DNA of 64,000 nucleotides from Corynebacterium lactis RW2-5 (GCF_001274895.1 NZ_CP006841.1:1736001-1800000), one strand, 5' to 3'. Shown: positions 9,801 through 18,786, numbered from the stretch's first letter. The notes: generated from the letters alone by a model not told the origin. Program-made: numbers and translations.

Positions 9801-10453
9801 ACCGGCGGGAGATTCAGCTTGCGACCGATTTCGAGCAGCTCACTGCGCACGCGAGTCTCAATGTCCAAGCCGTGGTCCATCAGCTCAAGGAAGTAATTTT
9901 CCTTGCCATAAATGTCCTGCCACATGCCCGCGGCCCGTAGTGCCTCATCAAACTGCCCAAGGCGCAGGCGCGTCTGCACATCTCCCGAGGGACATCCCGT
10001 GGTCGCAATGATTCCCTCGGCGCGCTCCGCGATCAGCTCCGCATCCATACGTGGATACTTACTGATTTGCCCCTCATACGACGCCATCGACGACAGGTAG
10101 AAGAGGTTGCGCAGCCCCTGCGCGTTACGCGCAATCATCGTCTGATGCAGGTAGGAGCCTCGACCCGAGACATCGTCCCGCTTCTGGTGCGGCTCACCCC
10201 ATTGAATGCGGTTCTTATTAAATCGGCTTTCTGGCGCAAGATACGCCTCGATGCCGATAATTGGCTTGATTCCCTTCGACTTCATCTGCCGATAAAAGGC
10301 GTTGGATCCGAACATGTTGCCATGATCGGTCACACCTACAGCCGGCATTCCCTGCCGGGACACCTCATCCGCGAGAAGGTCAATTTTCGCCATCCCGTCC
10401 AGCATCGAGTACTCGGTGTGGTTGTGAAGGTGTACGAATGAGGAGTTAGCCAT
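6896..10453 (-). CDS. dnaE1: DNA polymerase III alpha subunit (replicative)
   Basis: Replicative polymerase catalytic subunit, 1185 residues, the usual DnaE1 length. The N-terminal PHP domain begins [15 protein letters not shown] with DHGNMFG following. The palm carries [15 protein letters not shown] and [11 protein letters not shown] (catalytic Asp pair, about residue 400). Helix-hairpin-helix and OB-fold regions follow ([21 protein letters not shown]). The frame is open to 10627, but [12 protein letters not shown] at 10453 matches the family start. Upstream TTGTCC-16-TAGAAT with 8 nt to the ATG indicates a leaderless mRNA. Not DnaE2: it begins with the typical DnaE1 PHP sequence and has no imuA/imuB neighbours. 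Confidence 0.97.
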   Translation of the reverse strand: MANSSFVHLHNHTEYSMLDGMAKIDLLADEVSRQGMPAVGVTDHGNMFGSNAFYRQMKSKGIKPIIGIEAYLAPESRFNKNRIQWGEPHQKRDDVSGRGSYLHQTMIARNAQGLRNLFYLSSMASYEGQISKYPRMDAELIAERAEGIIATTGCPSGDVQTRLRLGQFDEALRAAGMWQDIYGKENYFLELMDHGLDIETRVRSELLEIGRKLNLPPVVTNDCHYVTRDQAKAHEAMLCVQTGKTLHDPDRFKFDGDGYFIKSADEMRATWDHLVPDACDNTLLIAERVESYDELWEEHPHDRMPKADVPEGETPTTWLHHNVMEGLRKRFEGSEVPEEYIKRAEYEIDVIDGKGYPSYFLIVAELIKHAREVGIKVGPGRGSAAGSLVAYATWITNIDPIEHGLLFERFLNPERPSAPDIDIDFDDRRRDEMIRYAANRWGEDKVAQVVTFGTVKTKQALKDSARVQFGQPGYQIADRITKALPPAIMAKDIPLGGIVDPEHPRYGEAAEVRQLIETDPDVARIYETARGLEGVVRQTGVHACAVVMASVPLMDHIPMWKRQADGAIITGWDYPACEAIGLLKMDFLGLRNLTVIGDCIEHIKANRGETILLDELQTDNEKVYELLSRGDTLGVFQLDGGGMRELLKRMQPTGFEDIVASLALYRPGPMGVNAHFDYADIKNSRKPYNAIHPELDEELKEILEETHGLIVYQEQIMKISQKLANYTAGQADGFRKAMGKKKPEVLAKEFVNFEGGMLSNGYSKDAVQKLWDIILPFASYAFNKSHAAGYGLVSYWTAFLKANYTAEYMAALLTSVADDKNKLAIYLSDCRHLGIKVLPPDVNESGMNFEPVGDDIRFGLGAIRNVGHDVVASIVATREEKGKFKSFSDYLDKIDTLPCNKRITESLIKGGAFDSLGHPRKGLALIHEEAVDAVLPTKKAADKGQFDLFAGFGGDEEAEADNIFEVRVPEENWERKHELALEREMLGLYVSGHPLDGFEESLAAQTNTALTTIVGGEVANNTEVVIGGIVSSVDRRVNKNGQPWAIIGIEDHNGARVEVMAFARTYAMIATSIAEDAIVLVKARVQYRDDRLSVVCDDLKLPDLGRNGNTSAPLRLTMRTDQCTPENIAKLKSVLLDNPGDSDVYLKLVDGDNDSLLVLGEHLRVDRSASLIGDLKATIGPSILG

Positions 10454-10461
10454 GAGTCCAG

Positions 10462-10489
10462 ATTCTAGACAATCGCCCGGACCGGACAA
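10462..10489 (-). promoter_or_regulatory. Candidate leaderless promoter of dnaE1
   Basis: Minus strand: -35 TTGTCC (10484-10489), 16-nt spacer, -10 TAGAAT (10462-10467), then 8 nt to ATG 10453. The spacing puts the transcription start at or next to the start codon. The rest of 10454-10760 holds no other convincing feature apart from the ribosome-binding site of the small plus-strand gene. Confidence 0.55.
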
Positions 10490-10760
10490 GCGCCTCACTA
10501 CCGAACAGGTGCGACGCTCTCTCCTCCCCACCGAGGCAACCGAGGCGAGATCCAAGATCGCATAGCATCGCCGACCTGGGGCACGACGCCTCGCCTGGAC
10601 AGATATACCTAGAAAACTATCCGCCAAGACGTGTTAAACATCACTCGCCTTCTCCTTTACTTTCCAAAACAACTCGACCATACTGGACCCCACAGTTCGC
10701 GAGGGATTCCTCACATTTCTCACAGAGGAACACTACGATTGAATACTTAGGAGAACCGTT

Positions 10761-10925
10761 ATGTTCACCCCACTCCCCGAAGGCACCTACACCCTCTTCC
10801 CCAAGGCTCAGCTCGATCGCGCCATCGCAAACATGGAACGCCGCCCCGTAGCTGCGGGCTACCTGGCCGATGGCGATGTCATCACTTCCGACATGGACGC
10901 GACACGTTACAGCTGGCTGGTTTAG
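10761..10925 (+). CDS. Small protein of unknown function (54 aa)
   Basis: A 54-codon frame from ATG 10761 to TAG 10923-10925, beginning MFTPLPEGTYTLFPKAQLDR and ending TRYSWLV. AGGAGA lies 7 nt before the ATG, one of the better ribosome-binding sites in the window, and codon third positions are C/G-rich as in neighbouring genes. No membrane span, signal or Cys pair. It is soluble and mixed-charge; a phrase such as RPVAAGYLADGDVITSDMDATRY could form a small beta fold. Transcribed divergently from dnaE1. Function unknown. Confidence 0.6.
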   Translation: MFTPLPEGTYTLFPKAQLDRAIANMERRPVAAGYLADGDVITSDMDATRYSWLV

Positions 10926-10999
10926 ACCTAAGGCCACAACTTTCGGCCAGTAAAGAAATAATATTTTTCAAACTAAAGACAGTGTTCCGCGTCACAAGT

Positions 11000-11005
11000 T
11001 ATGTT
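11000..11005 (+). promoter_or_regulatory. Candidate -10 element, leaderless start of the PLP-lyase gene
   Basis: TATGTT ends 7 nt before ATG 11013, and no Shine-Dalgarno is present. The -35 region is not clear. Confidence 0.4.
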
Positions 11006-11012
11006 TTAGAAC

Positions 11013-12248
11013 ATGAACTTTGACCGAGGAACGCCCTCGGCGTCGAACGCCGGGGAAAACGCAGCCTTTGCACCGCCGCTATCGACAGAGCTGCTAAAAA
11101 GGAGCACTTCGCTTCCGGCCCTTGTCATTGACCTCGACGCCGTAGACGCGAATGCCGAAGACATGCTCCGGCGCGCAGGAGACAAGTCCATCCGGGTCGC
11201 TTCGAAATCCATTCGTATCCCGGAGCTTATTTCCTATGTTCTCGCAAAGCCCGGTTACCAAGGCGTACTCGCCTATTCCCTGCGCGAAGCCCTGTGGCTC
11301 TACAAAGAGGGAATCAGCAACGACATCGTCGTCGCCTACCCCACCATGGATGCCGCCGCGATAGCCGAACTGGCCGCAGACGACGGGGCTCGAGCCTCCA
11401 TTTGCGTCATGGTCGATCTCGTCGACCACCTCGACGTCCTCCGCGATGCGGCAACTGAGGTCGCACCAATTCGCGTCTGCATCGATGTCGATGCCTCCTA
11501 TCGGCCGATTCCCGGGGTCCACATCGGCACACTGCGGTCTAGCCTGCATTCCGCAAGGGATGCCGCGCGCTTCGCCCGTGTCATTGCAAGTTATCCGCAG
11601 CTGCGCCTCGCAGGTCTCATGATGTACGAGGGCCACATTGCCGGCGTCGGGGACAAGGGTAGCTCCCTCCGCGCCCGTGCCATCCGCCTGATGCAGAAGC
11701 TCTCTCGCACAGAGCTCGCTAAACGACGCGCCCGCGTCGTCGCTGCGATTGAAAAATCTGCAGGTCCCCTCGAGTTCGTCAACGGCGGAGGCACAGGCTC
11801 CCTGGAATCCACCTGTGCTGAGACCGCTGTCACAGAGGCCGCCGCAGGCTCTGGGTTCATGGCGCCGACCCTGTTCGACAACTACCGCGCCTTCACTCTG
11901 CGTCCTGCCTCTTGGTTTGTCCTTCCTGCAACTCGCAGGCCGAAGAGGAACATAGTCACCGCATCCGGTGGTGGCCGCATCGCGTCAGGTCCCGCCGGAG
12001 ATGACCGTTTGCCCACTCCCCATTTCCCCGCTGGCCTCAAGTTCGCGCCCGAGGAAGGCCCTGGCGAAGTCCAAACCCCACTCATTGGCTCCGTCGCCGC
12101 CACCGTAGCAATGGGCGATCCCGTCTGGTTCCGACACGCCAAGGCGGGCGAAACCTCTTCGCATGCCAACGAGGCAATCGCAGTCAAAGAAGGAAAAGTC
12201 ATCGGCCATTGGCCCACCTACCGAGGAAAAGGACTGATTTTCACATGA
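11013..12248 (+). CDS. D-threonine aldolase / D-serine dehydratase-like PLP enzyme
   Basis: 411-residue fold-type III PLP protein (alanine racemase N-terminal barrel plus a C-terminal D-serine-dehydratase-like domain), usually annotated as amino acid deaminase/aldolase. The N-terminal strand LPALVIDLDAVDANAEDM leads to RVASKSIRI, where Lys65 should bind PLP. LMMYEGHIAG and FVNGGGTGS are further barrel motifs. The C-terminal part includes FVLPATRRPKRN. Physiological substrate unknown: D-threonine, D-serine or another beta-hydroxy D-amino acid. Its TGA overlaps the next gene's start (ATGA), implying coupled translation with an FAD sugar-lactone oxidase. Confidence 0.82.
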   Translation: MNFDRGTPSASNAGENAAFAPPLSTELLKRSTSLPALVIDLDAVDANAEDMLRRAGDKSIRVASKSIRIPELISYVLAKPGYQGVLAYSLREALWLYKEGISNDIVVAYPTMDAAAIAELAADDGARASICVMVDLVDHLDVLRDAATEVAPIRVCIDVDASYRPIPGVHIGTLRSSLHSARDAARFARVIASYPQLRLAGLMMYEGHIAGVGDKGSSLRARAIRLMQKLSRTELAKRRARVVAAIEKSAGPLEFVNGGGTGSLESTCAETAVTEAAAGSGFMAPTLFDNYRAFTLRPASWFVLPATRRPKRNIVTASGGGRIASGPAGDDRLPTPHFPAGLKFAPEEGPGEVQTPLIGSVAATVAMGDPVWFRHAKAGETSSHANEAIAVKEGKVIGHWPTYRGKGLIFT

Positions 12249-13621
12249 GCAACAAGACCGTCGCCACCCGCTCCACCGATGCACAGTCCGCACCTTGGCA
12301 GAACTGGTCTCGCACGCAATCCTGCAACCCCTCCTACATTCATCAGCCCAGCGACGCCGCTGGAGTTTCCGCCGTCATCGAGGCCGCGAAGGCGGATGGA
12401 ACAAGTGTCCGGCCACTCGGCGCAGGGCACTCTTTTACTCCAGTTGCCACCACCGAAGGCCACCGCATCCAGCTCGACCGCTACTCCGGCCTGGTAGACC
12501 TCGACACGGAAAACAAAACTGTCACGCTGCGGGCGGGCACCAGGCTGCGCGACATCCCGGGTATCCTGCGCCCTCTCGGCTGGGCGCTGCCCAATCAAGG
12601 CGATGTCGACCCGCAGTCGCTGGCCGGCGCGATTTCGACCGGCACACATGGCACCGGCCTCGGTTTTACTGGCTTCGCCGGAACGGTTCGGGGTTTCCGC
12701 ATCGTTACGGCTGACGGCGTCGAAAAGCACTGCCATGCGGGGGCCAGTGGCGAGGAGGCGGAGCTGTACCGCCTAGCGCGGCTCGGCCTCGGCGTATTCG
12801 GTGTGATGACCGAGGTGACGATGGATATCGTCCCGGCCTTCGACCTGCGCGCAGACGAACACCGGGAAGACTTCGAGTCCCTGCGTAAGGCCTTCCCGGA
12901 ACGCTGTGGCGAGGCTGACCACCTGGAGTTTTTCTGGTTCCCGGGGCAGAAGGAGGCGCTGGTAAAGCACAACACCCGTACGGCACCGGCTCCGCGTCGT
13001 CGTCGCCCTACCCCGGGAACTGTTCGGCACAGGCTCGGGCAGGTGCGTTCCTTCGTGGACGAGGAGCTGCTGGGTAACATCGGCCTGAAGGCCATCTGCG
13101 AGGTTTCAGCGAAGTTCCCCGCGGCCACCGGCGCCCTGAACAAGTTCGCGACCAATGCAGTTCCTGAGCGCATCTACTCCGACGAGGCACACCGAGTTTT
13201 CGTCTCGCCGCGACGGGTGAAATTCGCCGAGATGGAGTACTCGGTGCCGCTGGAGGCCGCTCCGGACGTCCTCGACGAGATTCGTTCGGTGCTCGAGGCG
13301 AAGAATATCCAGGTCTCGTTCCCCATCGAGGTGCGCGCAGCGGGCGCAGACGACGTGGCGCTGTCCACCGCCTACGGCCGCGATAGCGCCTACATCGCGG
13401 TTCACCGCTATTTCAAGGAGCCATATCGCGAGTACTTCGACCTGATTGAGCCCATCTTCAAGGCCCACGAGGGACGCCCCCACTGGGGCAAGCTCCACAC
13501 GCTGCGCGCAGCGGACCTCGCGGAGCGCTATCCGCTTTTCGACGAAGTCGCGGCCCTGCGCGACAAGGTCGACCCCGAGGGGCTGTTCCTCAATCCGCAC
13601 CTGCGCTCGCTGTTCGGCTAA
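12245..13621 (+). CDS. FAD-linked oxidase of the D-arabinono-1,4-lactone oxidase family
   Basis: 458-residue VAO/ALO-type flavoprotein. The FAD domain includes the segments RPLGAGHSF, VTLRAGTRLRDI and STGTHGTG, followed by GFRIVTADG. The C-terminal ALO substrate domain ends with HPHWGK-like GRPHWGKLHTL and EGLFLNPHLRSLFG. Enzymes of this family oxidise sugar-derived lactones or alditols with oxygen; the natural substrate here is not known. ATG 12245 overlaps the preceding stop in ATGA; an upstream in-frame start (12209) would overlap more and is less likely. Converges with rarD. Confidence 0.85.
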   Translation: MSNKTVATRSTDAQSAPWQNWSRTQSCNPSYIHQPSDAAGVSAVIEAAKADGTSVRPLGAGHSFTPVATTEGHRIQLDRYSGLVDLDTENKTVTLRAGTRLRDIPGILRPLGWALPNQGDVDPQSLAGAISTGTHGTGLGFTGFAGTVRGFRIVTADGVEKHCHAGASGEEAELYRLARLGLGVFGVMTEVTMDIVPAFDLRADEHREDFESLRKAFPERCGEADHLEFFWFPGQKEALVKHNTRTAPAPRRRRPTPGTVRHRLGQVRSFVDEELLGNIGLKAICEVSAKFPAATGALNKFATNAVPERIYSDEAHRVFVSPRRVKFAEMEYSVPLEAAPDVLDEIRSVLEAKNIQVSFPIEVRAAGADDVALSTAYGRDSAYIAVHRYFKEPYREYFDLIEPIFKAHEGRPHWGKLHTLRAADLAERYPLFDEVAALRDKVDPEGLFLNPHLRSLFG

Positions 13622-13649
13622 GCGGCTAACCAACTATAGGGCTATCGAA

Positions 13650-14537
13650 TTAGCTGGCCTGGCGGCGCGCGAAACGCCTCCTGCGCTGCTGGGCGGCCAG
13701 CTTGATAATCAAGTCCGCGATGAACAGTGCGACCGCTCCCCAGATGATGAAGTAGCCGATCCAACGCTCGGGCGAGAGCTCCTCGCCGAGAACCGTCACG
13801 GCAAGCGTCATCTGGATGACCGGGGTGATGTACTGCATCAGCCCGATGGTGGCCAGGGGCAGCTTCTTCGCGCCCTGGCCAAAGAGGAGCAAAGGCACGG
13901 CAGTCGCGATTCCGGCGCTCATCAGCAGCAGGGTGTGGCCGGCGCCGTGAGAAGTAAAAGTGCTCTGCCCCGTATAGGCCAGCCACGCCAAATAGGCGAT
14001 TGCAATTGGGGTGATGACGGCGGACTCCGCGGTCAAGGACGCCGCCGACGATAGCGATACCTTTTTCTTCATCAGCCCGTAGAAGCCGAAACTCAGGGCC
14101 AGAGCCAACCCCAGCACCGGAGGATGCCCAACCCCAACGGTCAGCACGATCACTGCGAAAATCGCGACAATCACGCTGGCCAGCTGCAGCTTCGACAGGG
14201 TCTCCCGAAAGAAAATCATCGCCAGTACGACACTGACCAGCGGGTTTATAAAGTAGCCCAAGGCCGCCTCGGCGACCTGACCGGAATTGACCAGGTAGAC
14301 GTAGACTCCCCAGTTGACGGAGATGAAAAGCGCCGCCGCAAAAATAGCGCCCCAGGTCCTCGCGCTCGCGGCGCGCAGCTCCTTCCAGGACTTCATCACG
14401 GTCAGAGCAATGACCATGAACAGCAGGGTCCAGACGAAGCGATGAGCCAGGATCTCTACCGGCGCGGCCGGCTCGAGCAGGGGAAAATACAGCGGGAAGA
14501 TCGCCCACAAAAGGTACGCGCCGAATGCCTGGATCAC
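13650..14537 (-). CDS. rarD: EamA/DMT-family transporter RarD
   Basis: 295-residue inner-membrane protein with about ten hydrophobic helices and a short basic C-terminal tail (QQRRRRFARR). The opening IQAFGAYLLWAIFPLYFPLL followed by ILAHRFVWTLLFM is the RarD signature (drug/metabolite transporter superfamily). The start is GTG 14537, with AGGAGGAA 8 nt upstream. Substrate unknown; RarD proteins were named for chloramphenicol sensitivity but are probably metabolite exporters. Convergent with the ALO-type oxidase. Confidence 0.9.
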   Translation of the reverse strand: MIQAFGAYLLWAIFPLYFPLLEPAAPVEILAHRFVWTLLFMVIALTVMKSWKELRAASARTWGAIFAAALFISVNWGVYVYLVNSGQVAEAALGYFINPLVSVVLAMIFFRETLSKLQLASVIVAIFAVIVLTVGVGHPPVLGLALALSFGFYGLMKKKVSLSSAASLTAESAVITPIAIAYLAWLAYTGQSTFTSHGAGHTLLLMSAGIATAVPLLLFGQGAKKLPLATIGLMQYITPVIQMTLAVTVLGEELSPERWIGYFIIWGAVALFIADLIIKLAAQQRRRRFARRQAS

Positions 14538-14642
14538 TGTCTCAACTTCCTCCTGCTCGCCTAACCTGCTGGCCGCGTGGCAACCGTCACTGGTCGCCTC
14601 CCGCTGCCTCGTCTAGGGGTCCACGGTCCCGACTAGCGAAGC

Positions 14643-15365
14643 CTACTCCCTCTGATTGACCTCCGGCGCATACACCGGATCTTCTTCGGAGAAATCCGAA
14701 CCCAGGTACGGGCGCACGCCGAAGCGCCCTCGCACTGCATCGCTGGGCAATGCTTCCACCGCAGCAATATCGGGGCGCTGGCGGGTCTGCTTCAGAGTCG
14801 TGGCATCGCCGTAGACAATAAGGCCGTTGATCAGAAGCTTCGGGTCGTCTGTGGCCAGCCCCGCGGATGCCGCAACCAGCTCCACCTCGTCGTGCATCAG
14901 CCGCTCGCGGTTTGCGGTCTTGCCCGGCTCAGGTAGGTCGCGGGTAACCATCGAGCCCAAAATCATCGAGGCCACCCGCAGTTGCGCCAGCCCGTCGACG
15001 CTCTTCGCAGCCCTCGAATAGTCCAGTGGTTCGTGGAATGTCACGAGTGCCCAAAACTTCGGATCCTTACGAGAGGGCTCGTCGCTTTCGCTTTGGGATG
15101 TCTCTCGACTGATGAGGTCCAGCGATTCGTCGGCACGCGCGCTGTAGGCGGTGAGCGACTCCCAGCTCTCGGGCCCGAGGAAATCGCCGTTGATATCCTG
15201 CGGTTTGCTCATCCGGTCGGAGGTCGACAGCACAACCATCACCGCCACCAGCGCAATCACACACACCGCCGACAGCGCCGCCATCGTCGGAGAGATGCTT
15301 GCCGACGAATGCCTCCCGGTCTCCCGCGCCCGCCGCGACGAACGGTCCTTTCCGTGCCTTCCCAT
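14643..15365 (-). CDS. Membrane-anchored protein of unknown function
   Basis: 240 residues: a basic N-terminus (GRHGKDRSSRRARETGRH), one hydrophobic segment (about residues 29-46, MAALSAVCVIALVAVMVVL) and a hydrophilic extracytoplasmic domain. The outer domain contains PKFWALVTFHEPLDYSRA and ends FSEEDPVYAPEVNQRE. Single-pass type II topology is likely. No family is recognised, though the fold-like run from FWALVTF to LIVYGDATTL suggests a compact domain. The ATG overlaps the stop of the pseudouridine synthase gene by one base (TAATG), so the two are translated together. Confidence 0.75.
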   Translation of the reverse strand: MGRHGKDRSSRRARETGRHSSASISPTMAALSAVCVIALVAVMVVLSTSDRMSKPQDINGDFLGPESWESLTAYSARADESLDLISRETSQSESDEPSRKDPKFWALVTFHEPLDYSRAAKSVDGLAQLRVASMILGSMVTRDLPEPGKTANRERLMHDEVELVAASAGLATDDPKLLINGLIVYGDATTLKQTRQRPDIAAVEALPSDAVRGRFGVRPYLGSDFSEEDPVYAPEVNQRE

Positions 15366-16273
15366 TAACCCTTCCTCAGCACGTCGAGGGCGTGAGAGAG
15401 GTCATCCGGGTAGGGGCATTCGATTTCCATCCAGCGGCCATCGGCCGGGTGGTGGAACCCCAGTGACACGGCGTGGAGCCACTGGCGGGTTAGTCCCAGG
15501 CGCTTGGACAGCGCGGGGTCGGAGCCGTACATCGGATCGCCGCAGCACGGGTGGTTCAGGGCGGAGAAGTGCACGCGAATCTGGTGCGTGCGGCCGGTCT
15601 CGAGCGTCACTTTCACCAGGCTGGCCTGGGCGAATGCCTCCAGAGTCTCGTAGTGGGTGACCGCGTGTTTGCCGTCCTGCCTCACCGCGAAGCGCCATCC
15701 CGCCGACGGGTGCCGCCCAATCGGCGCGTCGATAGTGCCGGTCGACGGGTCCGGGTGCCCCTGGACGAGCGCGTGGTAAGTCTTGGAGACATCGCGATTC
15801 TTAAATGCTCGCTTCAGCACCGAATACCCCCGCTCCGAGCACGCAACTACCATCACGCCGGAGGTCCCGACATCGAGGCGTTGCACGATTCCCTGGCGCT
15901 CGGGCGGGCCCGAAGTCGAGATGCGGAATCCCGCCGCCGCGAGCCCTCCGACCACGGTCGGCCCTTCCCAGCCCACGGAGGGGTGCGCCGCGACGCCGAC
16001 CGGCTTGTGCACTGCCACCAGGTCGGAGTCGTGGTAGAGCACCTCCATGCCCTCAATCAGCTCTTCCTTTGGCACCAGGGAGGTCTCGACCGGGGGAAGT
16101 AGCACCGACAGCCACGCGTCCTCCTCCAGCCGGTCGGACTTTCCTACCGTGCGCCCGTCGATGCTGATGTCGCCCGCAACCGCCAGCTCCGCAACCGCAG
16201 TTCGGGATAGCCCGAGCAGCTTAGCGACGCCCGCATCGACCCGCATGCCCGCAAGTCCCGGGGGCACGGGCAT
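15365..16273 (-). CDS. rluD: RluA-family 23S rRNA pseudouridine synthase (RluD-like)
   Basis: Modifies uridines in 23S rRNA. An N-terminal S4-like domain ([21 protein letters not shown]) precedes the catalytic domain. Motifs: [19 protein letters not shown], then [14 protein letters not shown] with the catalytic Asp in RLDVGTSG, and [14 protein letters not shown]. 302 residues from ATG 16273; the frame is open to 16387 but would then overlap lspA, so the inner ATG is chosen, with no strong ribosome-binding site in support. It lies 46 nt downstream of lspA, the usual lspA-rluD order. Confidence 0.9.
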   Translation of the reverse strand: MPVPPGLAGMRVDAGVAKLLGLSRTAVAELAVAGDISIDGRTVGKSDRLEEDAWLSVLLPPVETSLVPKEELIEGMEVLYHDSDLVAVHKPVGVAAHPSVGWEGPTVVGGLAAAGFRISTSGPPERQGIVQRLDVGTSGVMVVACSERGYSVLKRAFKNRDVSKTYHALVQGHPDPSTGTIDAPIGRHPSAGWRFAVRQDGKHAVTHYETLEAFAQASLVKVTLETGRTHQIRVHFSALNHPCCGDPMYGSDPALSKRLGLTRQWLHAVSLGFHHPADGRWMEIECPYPDDLSHALDVLRKG

Positions 16274-16319
16274 CTGCCGAGATTCTCGGGGGCGGTTATC
16301 CCGGTGGGTGTTGGCGTGC

Positions 16320-16874
16320 TCAGTCTCGTTCAATATCCCGCTCCTTTCGCGCTTGCTTTTCGACCTCAATCTGTTCCGCGAAAACATCCGGTTCCTTGGA
16401 AAAGATCATCCATATGACCAAAATGATAATGCCCACGGTGATAGCACAATCGGCGATATTGAAAACTGCAAAGCCCTTCAGGGATAGGAAGTCAACGACG
16501 TGTCCGACGTAGAAGCCCGGGTCACGGAAAAGCCGGTCGAGAAGGTTTCCGAGGGCACCTCCCGCTACCAGCCCCGCCGAGATCGCGGAGACCGGGCTGC
16601 GCAGCCAGTTGGAGAAGTACGCAACGGCGCCGATATAGAGGATCTGCAAGGTGGTGAAAGCCCACGTGGCATTCGTGCCAAAGGAGAAGGCTGCGCCGGG
16701 ATTGCGCACGAGGCGGAATTGGAATAGGTCCCCGAGCACGTCCACTGCCCTGCTCGGGTCCAGCAGTGCGAGCGCGCCGATCTTCGTGGCCTGATCGATT
16801 ACCGCAACGGCGACAATGACGGCGACAAGTAGACCACGGCGGGGGAATGTTCTCCGCTTTTCCTTATTAGTCAC
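16320..16874 (-). CDS. lspA: Lipoprotein signal peptidase (signal peptidase II)
   Basis: Aspartyl protease of the cytoplasmic membrane that cleaves signal peptides from prolipoproteins. Four hydrophobic helices. Catalytic Asp residues are in [10 protein letters not shown] and [10 protein letters not shown], with the conserved [12 protein letters not shown] segment before them. 184 residues if GTG 16874 is used; TTG 16892 is an in-frame alternative and neither has a clear ribosome-binding site. The charged C-terminal tail ([15 protein letters not shown]) is longer than in E. coli LspA. Several likely substrates lie close by (genes at 16955, 17985 and 48541). Confidence 0.93.
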   Translation of the reverse strand: MTNKEKRRTFPRRGLLVAVIVAVAVIDQATKIGALALLDPSRAVDVLGDLFQFRLVRNPGAAFSFGTNATWAFTTLQILYIGAVAYFSNWLRSPVSAISAGLVAGGALGNLLDRLFRDPGFYVGHVVDFLSLKGFAVFNIADCAITVGIIILVIWMIFSKEPDVFAEQIEVEKQARKERDIERD

Positions 16875-16941
16875 CGTCCCATAATGGCCCAACGAGTACC
16901 GATTCGGCTAACCGGAAGGTCGCCTTGAAATCTCGAGAAGG

Positions 16942-16947
16942 TACTCT
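16942..16947 (+). promoter_or_regulatory. Candidate -10 element, leaderless start of lipoprotein gene
   Basis: TACTCT ends 7 nt before GTG 16955. The same spacing recurs at other leaderless-looking genes in this window and supports the GTG over the TTG at 16925. Confidence 0.35.
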
Positions 16948-16954
16948 CAACTGT

Positions 16955-17878
16955 GTGAAACGACGCTCCATTATCTCTGTTTCTTCCACACCTACGCGCG
17001 TGGCCTGCGTGTCCGCGGCCGCTACCCTGCCGCTCGCGCTGGCCGCATGCAGCTCCGGCGCTGCCGTTGAGACGCAGCCTGCGGACATTGCGGATCTTGC
17101 CGTTAGCGTCACTAACAAGGGCGAGGGCCAGCGGGCCTCGGTGAAGTGGAAGGACGATGGGACCGCGCAGAAGTCATCGGCTGTCATCACTCAGGGATTC
17201 TCCCAGAAGAGCGGATCGGGAACCGGCGACCAAACCTTCCCTGATACAAGGCTGGAAATTCCGCTGTCCGCCTCTGTTGCAGGTGTTCCCGACGCGCGGG
17301 CAGTCACCGCCACTGTAGGGGTTCCGCACGGCTCCAACGCGGAGCTAAACCAGGACATCTCAACCGCCGAGGGGTTCGTCGCAGAGTGGACCGCCAAGCC
17401 CTCCGGCAAGATTACGGAGCTGAAGCTGGGCGCCCCGGAGAAGGCGACCGATACGGCGCGAGTCGGTATCGAGACCGCAGTCAGGCAGCTAAATTCGGTG
17501 CCTATCGTATTCCCGGAGGAAGAAATCGGCACCGGAGCGACATGGACGGCTGAGAGCAAGGTCGAGGGCCAGACGGAGATGACCCAGAAGGTCACGTATA
17601 CGCTGCTCGGCCGCACCGGCGATATTGTCGATGTCAAGGTCGCTGTGGAGCAGGTCCCGTCCGTAACCGAGCTGGACACCGGCGCCGAGACTCCGCTGAA
17701 AGTCATCGAGTCGGATACCCGCATGCTGGCTGACACCGTCAAGATTGACCTGACAAAGCCCCTGCCGGTATCCGGCGGGGTCGACTACGTTACCTCGGTG
17801 ACCTACGGTGACGGCTCCTCGGATGTCCGTATCGTCCAAAGCACCCACCGCGGAATCGAGTTCAAAGAACAGGGCTAG
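16955..17878 (+). CDS. Predicted lipoprotein of unknown function
   Basis: 307 residues. The N-terminus starts KRRSI, has a hydrophobic stretch and ends in a lipobox LALAAC followed by SSGAA, so it should be lipidated and anchored to the outer face of the membrane. The mature part is soluble, acidic and beta-rich (VSVTNKGEGQRASVKWKDDG, VTYTLLGRTGDIVDVKVAVEQ), with no Cys beyond the lipobox. A recognisable superfamily is not apparent. GTG 16955 is preferred to TTG 16925 on signal-peptide length and promoter spacing. Divergent from lspA with 80 nt between starts. Confidence 0.8.
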   Translation: MKRRSIISVSSTPTRVACVSAAATLPLALAACSSGAAVETQPADIADLAVSVTNKGEGQRASVKWKDDGTAQKSSAVITQGFSQKSGSGTGDQTFPDTRLEIPLSASVAGVPDARAVTATVGVPHGSNAELNQDISTAEGFVAEWTAKPSGKITELKLGAPEKATDTARVGIETAVRQLNSVPIVFPEEEIGTGATWTAESKVEGQTEMTQKVTYTLLGRTGDIVDVKVAVEQVPSVTELDTGAETPLKVIESDTRMLADTVKIDLTKPLPVSGGVDYVTSVTYGDGSSDVRIVQSTHRGIEFKEQG

Positions 17879-17984
17879 CCGCCTTCGCGCGAGAACGCCC
17901 CCCCTCACGATCCCTCTGCTCGAAAATAAGTTTCGAAAAATGGGGCCGGGCGATTAGTTTATTGAGAACCCCTATGCCCCGTCG

Positions 17985-18746
17985 CTAAGCGGGAGGCGCG
18001 GGATTCGGCGCCGGGGCTGGTGCCTCCGCAGGCGCGGGTGGCGGACCTGCTGGGGCAGGTGCCTCCGCTGGTGGTGCATCAGCGGGAGGGGCCGCAGGCG
18101 GGGGCGGCGGAGCGTCCGCCGGAGGGGCTGGCGGAGGCGGAGGCGGTGCTGGAGCATCTTCCGGGGGAGGCGGTGCATGCTCAGGCGCAGGAGTCTCTGC
18201 GGGCGGTGCAGGCTCCGGCGGAGGTGGCGGCGTTTCGCCCGGAGCTAGGCAAAACGCTGGCTTGGCCTCGGGATCCAGGGTTCCGACCAGGCGGCATGCC
18301 CACTCCTTGCTGAGCATCCAGCGGCCCTTGCGATTGAGGAAGTCCACCTGCTCAATCAAGCGCGGTTCGGAGTCTCCCTCAGTAACGTTGATGCCCGCGA
18401 CTGCCGAGGTTGCGGAGAAGCCGGGCAGAACCGGATCGATGACGTCAAGGTGAATCTCGCGGTCCGCCGCGGCGCGGGAGACAATGTCGAAATAATCCCC
18501 CGCCTTGTCACCGTCTTCGATGGTTTGCGCCCGCTCCTCCGGCGGAAGATTCGGATCTAGGAGGCGTACCAGGACATCGTTGAGTTCCGCGGGGGTCGGT
18601 AACACGACGATAGGAGCCGCGCTGCTCGTCTTCGAGCTCGTCGTCTCCTGTGGCGTGCTCTCCCCGCCGCAGGCGACAAGGCTCACCGATGCCACCGCAC
18701 TAATGACCAAAGCCGTGGCGCTACGGACACTGCGCTGGACGTTCAT
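17985..18746 (-). CDS. MTB12-like lipoprotein with proline-rich C-terminal tail
   Basis: 253 residues. Lipobox SLVAC in an N-terminal signal peptide. The folded domain (about residues 40-150, from PTPAELNDVLVRLLDPNLPP to FLNRKGRWMLSKEWAC) resembles the mycobacterial low-molecular-weight antigen MTB12/CFP2 family, including the closing W-M-L-S motif. About 90 C-terminal residues are almost only Pro, Ala and Glu/Asp (APPPPPAAPPADAPP type), a flexible wall-spanning tail. ATG 18746 has GGAG 11 nt upstream; ATG 18755 and an earlier start are alternatives. Function unknown; MTB12 proteins are secreted antigens. Confidence 0.75.
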   Translation of the reverse strand: MNVQRSVRSATALVISAVASVSLVACGGESTPQETTSSKTSSAAPIVVLPTPAELNDVLVRLLDPNLPPEERAQTIEDGDKAGDYFDIVSRAAADREIHLDVIDPVLPGFSATSAVAGINVTEGDSEPRLIEQVDFLNRKGRWMLSKEWACRLVGTLDPEAKPAFCLAPGETPPPPPEPAPPAETPAPEHAPPPPEDAPAPPPPPPAPPADAPPPPPAAPPADAPPAEAPAPAGPPPAPAEAPAPAPNPAPPA

Positions 18747-18780
18747 GAGATGCATAACTCCGAAAATTTTTAGACTGCCA

Positions 18781-18786
18781 ATAATA
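18781..18786 (-). promoter_or_regulatory. Candidate -10 element of the MTB12-like gene
   Basis: TATTAT on the minus strand, about 35 nt before ATG 18746, leaving a short leader that contains the GGAG site. The -35 is not recognisable. Confidence 0.35.

Noticed and set aside
8333..9940. Plus-strand frame (535 codons) opposite dnaE1
   Set aside because: Shadow of dnaE1; no ribosome-binding site and no recognisable motif.
10500..10516. CCGAACAGGTGCGA as a possible LexA box near dnaE1
   Set aside because: Only the left half resembles the consensus; the right half does not pair.
10641..10937. Minus-strand 98-codon frame between dnaE1 and the PLP-lyase gene
   Set aside because: It is the complement of the small plus-strand gene at 10761, which has the better ribosome-binding site and codon use.
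13642..14508. Second long minus-strand frame overlapping rarD
   Set aside because: Gly/Arg-rich, no membrane helices; the frame at 13650-14537 gives the RarD sequence with a strong ribosome-binding site.
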